From Variovorax sp. PAMC28562 (GTDB taxonomy: Bacteria > Pseudomonadota > Gammaproteobacteria > Burkholderiales > Burkholderiaceae_C): 64,000 bases of DNA. Each line of letters opens with the position of its first letter. Position 1 is the stretch's first letter. A program made the translations under genes and the position numbers. Positions 61,310 to 64,000 of this stretch are shown piece by piece. The stretch is taken from assembly GCF_014303735.1 (NCBI RefSeq), contig NZ_CP060296.1, forward strand, positions 1,685,501 to 1,749,500, read 5' to 3'. Below the pieces are notes generated by a model. It worked only from the letters and a program-made list of their open reading frames with translations. It was not told the origin of the DNA and ran no database searches.

Positions 61310-62197
61310 ATGACTCAACGCAAAGGCATCATCCTCGCCGGCGGCTCAGGCACTCGCCTGCACCCCGCCACGCTCGCGATGAGCAAGCAACTGCTGCCGG
61401 TGTACGACAAGCCGATGATCTATTACCCGCTGACCACCTTGATGCTCGGTGGCATGCGCGACATCCTGATCATCAGCACGCCGCAAGACACGCCGCGCTT
61501 TCAGCAGCTGCTGGGCGATGGCAGTCAGTGGGGCATGAACCTGCAGTACGCGGTGCAGCCGAGCCCTGACGGCCTGGCGCAGGCCTTCATCATCGGAGAG
61601 CAGTTCCTGGACAACGCGCCGAGTGCGCTGGTGCTGGGCGACAACATTTTTCATGGGCATGACCTGGAGCATCTGCTGAAGGATGCCGATGCAGTCGCTT
61701 CAGGCGCGACCGTGTTCGCGTATCACGTGCAAGACCCGGAGCGCTATGGCGTCGTGGCTTTCGATGCGAACGGCAAGGCCAGCAGCATCGAAGAAAAGCC
61801 CCTCAAGCCCAAGAGCAGCTATGCCGTGACCGGCCTGTACTTCTACGACAACGAAGTCACCGCCATCGCCAAGGCAGTGAAGCCCAGCGCGAGAGGCGAG
61901 CTCGAGATCACCGCGGTGAACCAGGCCTATCTGGACAGCGGCAAGCTGACCGTCCAGATCATGCAGCGCGGCTATGCGTGGCTGGACACCGGCACGCATG
62001 AAAGCCTGCTCGAAGCAGGGCAGTTCATCGCGACGCTGGAGCATCGGCAGGGGTTGAAGATTGCGTGTCCTGAAGAGATTGCGTGGCGACGTGGGTACAT
62101 CAATGCGGCTCAGTTGGAACGGTTGGCCGCGCCGCTGCAGAAGAGTGGGTATGGGCGGTATCTGACGCGGCTGTTGGCGGATGAGGTGCGCTCTTGA
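61310..62197 (+). CDS. rfbA: Glucose-1-phosphate thymidylyltransferase
   Basis: A 295-residue nucleotidyltransferase. [20 protein letters not shown] (catalytic loop), [42 protein letters not shown] and [20 protein letters not shown]. It makes dTDP-glucose, the first rhamnose step. ATG 61310 is the family start; the upstream frame is rfbD's overlap. Confidence 0.96.
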   Translation: MTQRKGIILAGGSGTRLHPATLAMSKQLLPVYDKPMIYYPLTTLMLGGMRDILIISTPQDTPRFQQLLGDGSQWGMNLQYAVQPSPDGLAQAFIIGEQFLDNAPSALVLGDNIFHGHDLEHLLKDADAVASGATVFAYHVQDPERYGVVAFDANGKASSIEEKPLKPKSSYAVTGLYFYDNEVTAIAKAVKPSARGELEITAVNQAYLDSGKLTVQIMQRGYAWLDTGTHESLLEAGQFIATLEHRQGLKIACPEEIAWRRGYINAAQLERLAAPLQKSGYGRYLTRLLADEVRS

Positions 62198-62231
62198 GGT
62201 CTTCGTTTGCGGTTAAAGGCGCCCGACGTTT

Positions 62232-63746
62232 ATGACTCGCCCTCGCTTCAGCGTCGTCATCCCCACGCGCAATCGGGCGGACACGCTTCGGTCATCGCTG
62301 GCAACCTGCATCGACCAGAATTTCGACGATTACGAAATCGTCGTGTGTGACAACGGCGAGGGCGCCGAAGCCGAGCAGGTCGTTCGTGACGCCGCCTCTC
62401 CGCGGGTTCGCTACCTTGCGCCGACTCAACCACTTGCCATGAGCGCCAATTGGGAGAGAGCCGTCTCCGAAGCGCAAGGCGAGTACATCACCGTGCTGGG
62501 CGACGACGATGGCCTCATGCCGTACGCCCTGGCCGAACTCGACGCGCTGATTACGAAATACGAGACGCAGGCCGTCGTCTGGCAGCGTGGCATCTACACC
62601 TGGCCGACCATCGGCGTTCCGGGTGAGGCAGACCTGTTACGCGTGCCTCTTGCAAGAAGCGTCGTGGAGATGAACGGCCGAGAGCAGATCCTCAAGGCGG
62701 TGCGCTTCGAAGCTGGCTACGACACCTTGCCGATGATTTACTCCGCGGTTGTTCATCGGGACCTTATCGAGCGCCACCAGCAATTGGCTGGCAGGATGTT
62801 CCTTAACGTCTACCCGGATGTCTATTCCGCATTCGGCCTCGGATACCTTGCAGATCGCTACATCTGGACTAGCGTGCCGATGGGCATCGCGGGCCTTTCC
62901 CGTGCCAGCAATGGCGTAGCCACGCTGATGAACACTAGCAACAACGCTGTGTCGACCGACTTCGATCGTCTCAATGCGGCTTTTGGTTACATCCGCCATC
63001 CGAGGGTTCCAGACAAGATGATTCTGGGTCCAGTGCATGTCGTGGACTGCTTCCTGCACGCGAAAGACGCCCTGTTTCCCCATGACGATTCGCTTGTAGT
63101 CGATCGAAAGGCTTTCACGGTGCAATGCCTTGCGGCCATCTTCGACGTCGATCAATCTCGGCGGCAGGAAGCGCGACTAATCGTCCGGGCGTCGCTGGCC
63201 GACAATCAGTCGCTGCTGGACTGGTTTGATTCTGAAGCACCTGATTTGCCGCCCGGCAAAATATTCAGTTTCCAGCCTCTGCAGCTCGGCTTCGATGGTT
63301 CCATGCTGAGCTTGCGTACCACGCCCTATGACGTCAAGGACATCGCGGGCGCGGTTACTTTGACAACCCAGCTGCTCGGGCTGACCTCGGGGCAAATTAC
63401 TTACGAGGTTGCTTCGTGGGAGCAGATGCACGCATCCGTCGCAAATGCCTGGAAGACGGCAGAGGTGGCACAACAGGCGCAGGCAGCAGCCCAGGCAGAA
63501 ACCGCGGAACAGGGCACGTACATCCTTGCTGCCGGTGCGCAGGTGGAACAAGCAGAGTTGGAGTTGCAAGCTTCCCGGCGACAAGTGGAGCAGCTGCAAA
63601 TCGAGCGGACTATCGCAGCAGAGGCGGTTGCCCAACTGCAGCACCAACTGGGAGAAGCACAGCTCGCCGCGTCTTTGAGGTACGTTCCCAAAAGGCTTCT
63701 TGCCAAGTTGACAGGGCGGAGTCCGAAGGGCAAATTGACGCGATGA
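62232..63746 (+). CDS. Family 2 glycosyltransferase with C-terminal coiled coil
   Basis: A 504-residue GT-A fold glycosyltransferase. RFSVVIPTRNRADTLRSSLA and YITVLGDDDGLMPYALAEL (DDD motif) mark nucleotide-sugar binding. Residues about 400-490 are a long Gln/Ala/Glu-rich coiled coil (AEVAQQAQAAAQAETAEQGT, ELELQASRRQVEQLQIERT). The tail is basic (KRLLAKLTGRSPKGKLTR). Codon use appears less GC-biased than rfb genes before it. Lying between rfbA and an rfbC-like gene, it probably adds sugar to a surface polysaccharide. Confidence 0.88.
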   Translation: MTRPRFSVVIPTRNRADTLRSSLATCIDQNFDDYEIVVCDNGEGAEAEQVVRDAASPRVRYLAPTQPLAMSANWERAVSEAQGEYITVLGDDDGLMPYALAELDALITKYETQAVVWQRGIYTWPTIGVPGEADLLRVPLARSVVEMNGREQILKAVRFEAGYDTLPMIYSAVVHRDLIERHQQLAGRMFLNVYPDVYSAFGLGYLADRYIWTSVPMGIAGLSRASNGVATLMNTSNNAVSTDFDRLNAAFGYIRHPRVPDKMILGPVHVVDCFLHAKDALFPHDDSLVVDRKAFTVQCLAAIFDVDQSRRQEARLIVRASLADNQSLLDWFDSEAPDLPPGKIFSFQPLQLGFDGSMLSLRTTPYDVKDIAGAVTLTTQLLGLTSGQITYEVASWEQMHASVANAWKTAEVAQQAQAAAQAETAEQGTYILAAGAQVEQAELELQASRRQVEQLQIERTIAAEAVAQLQHQLGEAQLAASLRYVPKRLLAKLTGRSPKGKLTR

Positions 63747-63753
63747 ACGAGAG

Positions 63754-64000
63754 ATGACCACGCGCTTCAAATTTATCGAGACACCATTGTCTGGACTGGT
63801 CAGCGTCCAGCGGCAGCGCACCGAAGATCCGCGCGGCTTTTTCAGCCGACTCTTCTGCGCTGAAGAATTGGCGGCGATCGGCTTCTCTGGATCCGTTGCG
63901 CAAATCAATCACACGCTAACGCGACGGCGTGGTTCGGTACGCGGCCTGCACTTTCAACGTCCGCCGCATGGCGAGGTGAAGCTCGTGAGTTGTTTGAGCG
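63754..64000 (+). CDS. rfbC: dTDP-4-dehydrorhamnose 3,5-epimerase-like (3' truncated)
   Basis: ATG 63754 begins a frame open to the window end: MTTRFKFIETPLSGLVSVQR, EDPRGFFSRLFCAEELAAIG, INHTLTRRRGSVRGLHFQRP, ending GEVKLVSCLS. RGSVRGLHFQ with the catalytic His is the RmlC signature, and DPRGFF is its N-terminal block. The last visible codon is at about 63997-63999. It completes dTDP-rhamnose synthesis with rfbB, rfbD and rfbA. The GT2 gene stop is 7 nt upstream. Confidence 0.88.
   Translation, partial: MTTRFKFIETPLSGLVSVQRQRTEDPRGFFSRLFCAEELAAIGFSGSVAQINHTLTRRRGSVRGLHFQRPPHGEVKLVSCLS

Overview
The window reads as chromosomal DNA of a high-GC beta-proteobacterium. The closest fit is Comamonadaceae, and a Variovorax-like genome is my best guess from gene content and codon choice; this is inference, since no rRNA or tRNA gene is present. 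About 68 protein genes are packed tightly. Most are housekeeping, redox or transport functions in short operons with ATGA or GTGA overlaps. I found no insertion sequence, integrase, CRISPR array, tRNA or rRNA.

Layout. 1-1851: the tail of an RsbQ/KAI2-type alpha/beta hydrolase followed by a PAS histidine kinase. 1871-3133: an unlisted 29-residue membrane peptide gene and a quinone-reductase-type dehydrogenase. 3311-6518: an ATGA-coupled trio (MGDG-synthase-type glycosyltransferase, His/Trp-rich membrane protein, dual-specificity phosphatase), then rluF. 6548-9095: two NAD(P)-binding oxidoreductases divergent from a LysR gene. 9119-9930: a small gene graveyard with a frame-broken ankyrin gene and an internally deleted MFS transporter, whose HxlR regulator survives at 10019. 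10606-11756: an isolated pair of contractile-injection-system genes (T4 gp19-like tube plus Afp7-like CIS tube protein). 12466-15006: a QseBC-like two-component system with a putative target gene preceded by helically phased direct repeats.

15013-23345: aquaporin, an orphan iron-type binding protein, htpG, a capsule-type glycosyltransferase with an extra C-terminal domain, SrkA-like kinase and a DUF2855 protein. 23461-24436: an ohrR-ohr operon with a perfect OhrR box and a terminator. 24531-29924: serine hydrolase, enoyl-CoA hydratase, 3-hydroxyacyl-CoA dehydrogenase, purT with an acidic low-complexity insertion, and an HSL-type esterase. 30040-34192: glycine-rich RNA-binding protein, SUI1/DUF3820 pair, rhlE and gabD, with strong terminator hairpins. 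34452-40900: a small unknown gene, a NodIJ-type ABC exporter, LysR/GST, an FMN-binding oxidoreductase and an ArsR/TauE pair behind a 9+9 inverted repeat.

40916-45598: amn, gor, a PHB-depolymerase-type esterase and a ribbon-helix-helix regulator preceded by an 18-bp perfect palindrome. 45657-53130: rhodanese, coaX, a DUF2817 peptidase coupled to an M20 amidohydrolase, a GDPD lipoprotein with an EF-hand-like loop, argE and DUF445. 53182-56484: a molybdoenzyme whose stop codon lies in a REP-like hairpin, then an HELAH lipoprotein peptidase. 56477-59179: a polyhydroxyalkanoate granule neighbourhood (PHA_gran_rgn protein, acyl-CoA-binding protein, TPR, TetR, phasin). 59312-64000: the dTDP-rhamnose pathway genes rfbB, rfbD, rfbA, a family-2 glycosyltransferase and a truncated rfbC, the likely edge of an O-antigen or exopolysaccharide locus.

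The items most deserving follow-up are the orphan injection-system pair, the 29-residue peptide, the glycolipid-type trio and the several unmapped operators.
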